From positions 18,834,787 through 18,898,786 of the forward strand of contig CM063248.1 of NCBI GenBank assembly GCA_032158295.1: a stretch of 64,000 bases of DNA, written 5' to 3'. The notes beneath the pieces were generated by a model that was given only the letters and a program-made list of their open reading frames with translations, was not told where the DNA came from and did not search any database. The first letter of the stretch is position 1; every line of letters begins with the position of its first letter. The stretch comes from Pycnopodia helianthoides. Its lineage: Eukaryota; Echinodermata; Asteroidea; Forcipulatida; Asteriidae. Made by a program: the position numbers and the translations under genes. Shown piece by piece: positions 24,001 through 27,000 of this stretch.

Positions 24001-27000
24001 GGAAAGAAGAAACATTCAGTCTCTAAAGAAAAACATCTCCTTGTGGATTTTGAATTGTATGTTCAAATTTATACACATTTATCACTTAATGCCCTGTTGA
24101 TCATAGCACTATATGAAATTGCAACAAATGACCTTATAGCACTGAACCGGCAGAATAATGTGTATTTAATCATGTATGTACTTATTTAGGCACTTTTTAA
24201 AAGCTAAGTTGGTCCTTGACAGTATTATTATCCCTGTTCATGGCGTCCTAAGCATTCTTAAAACTATCTCAACTCCTTAGGAGTATGCAGCACTGGTAAC
24301 CAAATGGGCGCAGAGTTTGCTGATCATCCACATCAACAATCTCTACCCTCTCAGGGTACCTTTTCACTCATGGGCGATGACAAGCACTTACCCAAGTGTC
24401 TCACTCAGGGATGCAAGTGTCACGACCTGGATTTGAACCCCCGGTGACTTAGTCACCAGAACTTGTGTTCGATGTGCTAGACCGCATGGCGAACTACCTG
24501 TAGGGTCTGGCATCCTAAGTAGTAGGATGGCTACGGTAACCAGATTGTTGTGCTCTGGTTTGATTGGCGGCATATTGCGCCACAGCACCTTGGTGCTGTG
24601 TAAAGGAATAGGTCTAATACTTCAAAAACGTAGCTCCACAATACCTTGCAGGAATGTTGAAGCGCCTTGAGCGTCACTGAGTGACGGATACGAGCGCTAT
24701 ATAAGAAGCCACTATTATTATTATTATAGCAGAAAAATGTGCATAAGTAAACAATCAGGGAGAGTTGGCGGCATGCGTTTGCATGTTCTGTTGCATCACT
24801 CGTCTGCTTACAAGAACTGCTGAGAAGTTAGCATGCCCTTTTGCTTTGCTTATGCCGAGCTGTGTTCATGAAATAGAAACTGTGCCGAGGGCTGCTCCAG
24901 GAGTTGTCTGCCTTCAGGCTTGATGAAATTGGCTCCCGGTTCTACCTTTCCTATGCATAGCATCCCTATAAAATAAGCCCAATTTCAGGCTTGGAATTAC
25001 ACTGTTGACCACTTCGAGGCTTGTGAATAACACCAGATACCGTCACTGAGCGCCTGGCAGGATCCTGCCAGATGTTCCTTTGACCTCGCATTCCATTTAC
25101 ACGGACGGAGATTCGTAGTCTGTTACTACACACGTACACACACTACATAGTGAATAAAACAACATTACATACAAACATTATGCACACGTGCATGCAGCAG
25201 ACGATCAAAAGTGGGTAGCTGACAAACTACGTAACTTCGGAGCGGACAATTTATAACACAGATATGGAAAGCTTATGTCACTGCAAGTTTATCCAATGAA
25301 ATCATTGGGCCAGTAAGACTGGCGGATAAAGACAGGGGACCAGTCCACTCTGGTCATGGCCTTGGTGCCCCTTCAAAAGTTTCCCATTTACCTTAAGATT
25401 TTCCAGTAGAGCTGCCCTTTTCCAAAATGAAAATGGCCGAGCCCTTTCAAAGATGAAAAGGCCTTCAGTTTATACTAGAATAAGGGTTTGAATCCTGGCC
25501 AGACTCACATCCATCCCCATGCTGAAAAAATGTACACCTTTAAAGCTCGTTGTGATTTTATAATCATTTTTACATTTATTTTTTTAAATAAAATATAACA
25601 ATACATACTAGCAAATGGCTAAAATCTAAAAAATTACTTTTACTTTTGTTGCCATCTTGGATTGTAGACTACATGCATTGGGCGGCAAGGCTGCGCAAGG
25701 GTAAGACCATTGATATGTGCATGCGCCCGTACTGGTTGGATTATTCCTGTAGTACGAGTGGATTAAACTCGGCGTTTGGTGTGATATCATTCCTTTCCTT
25801 TTCTGTTTTTTTATTTTTTTATTTTGAGTACTAACGACTTCGGTATCGGGACTAAATGCCTGATGGCTTGCTGTGGTGTGGTTGATTTAATTTTTTGTCT
25901 AGCATGTGGCAAGTTTTCACTCGAACTTCTTCGGAAGTGACGTATGTGACATTTATTTCACACTAAGAGAACATACAATGTACTGTACATACACGTACAT
26001 TAGAACAGGCCTGATGCTTGGTTCTTGAAAGGGCAAGGGCACTAAAACACTTTTGCGCTTTCTCAATAATTGTGTTATTTACTTGTCTGAGGTATTGCCT
26101 GGGTTAATTTGAGCTTCTTTGTTTGTATAATTATTGAAGTCTTATCATTTGGTTTTGTCTTCAATTGGCGTACCGATTTTGTACTCAAAGGATGCTGGCA
26201 GAGTGTTTTCCTCCCCCCACCCCCCTCCTAACCATATCACTGATCCCTATCGTGTGACATGGTGCAGCTTAGGATATCATGACATATGAGCCGGCCGGGT
26301 TTGTACAAAACGGTTAAGACAATGGAAATAACAAATTTGTATAAGCAAGTATTGACATCGGCCCTCCTTTGAGGGAGAAGTTATCTTTAACTAATATTTA
26401 TGTTTAGTGTTTGAGTGCATGGTCTTGACATTTTACTAATGAAATGTACTATCTTGGTTTTTTTTTTTTTTTACAGTACCTCATTAGCACATTACATTCT
26501 TTGTACCTTGCCATGATTTCAAATAGTGGGATCACAGCTGAGCTGGTGGAGGGCATGCTTGCAATGAGGGCCGTGTCACACGAGTCGATATACAGGCAAC
26601 CTGGGCCCAATTTCATGGCCTGCTTACCGCGGAATTCTGCGCTTACGGAGCCCTTGTAGCACATAATTCTATGATACGTAAGCGCAGAAATCCGCGGTAA
26701 GCAGAGCCATGAAATTGGGCCCTGTTCAGGGCAATCTCCAAGAAGGAAAAAAAAACATTCACATTTTTTTTTCTTGGGGATCGTAAGACATTGTTTGAAA
26801 AATGTGCTACCACAGTGGTCCTTTCGTGCACTGCAGTTGGTTGCCTCCAAGTTGCCTGTAAAAAAATTGCCACATGTGACAAGGCCCAATTAGGAAGAGC
26901 TCTACATTAAAACTAACCTCATTTTAAATGACAGTTGGTGTACCAACTCAAGATGCAAACATGCCTTACCACTGTGGCTTCCACTATTTTGAGCCACAAA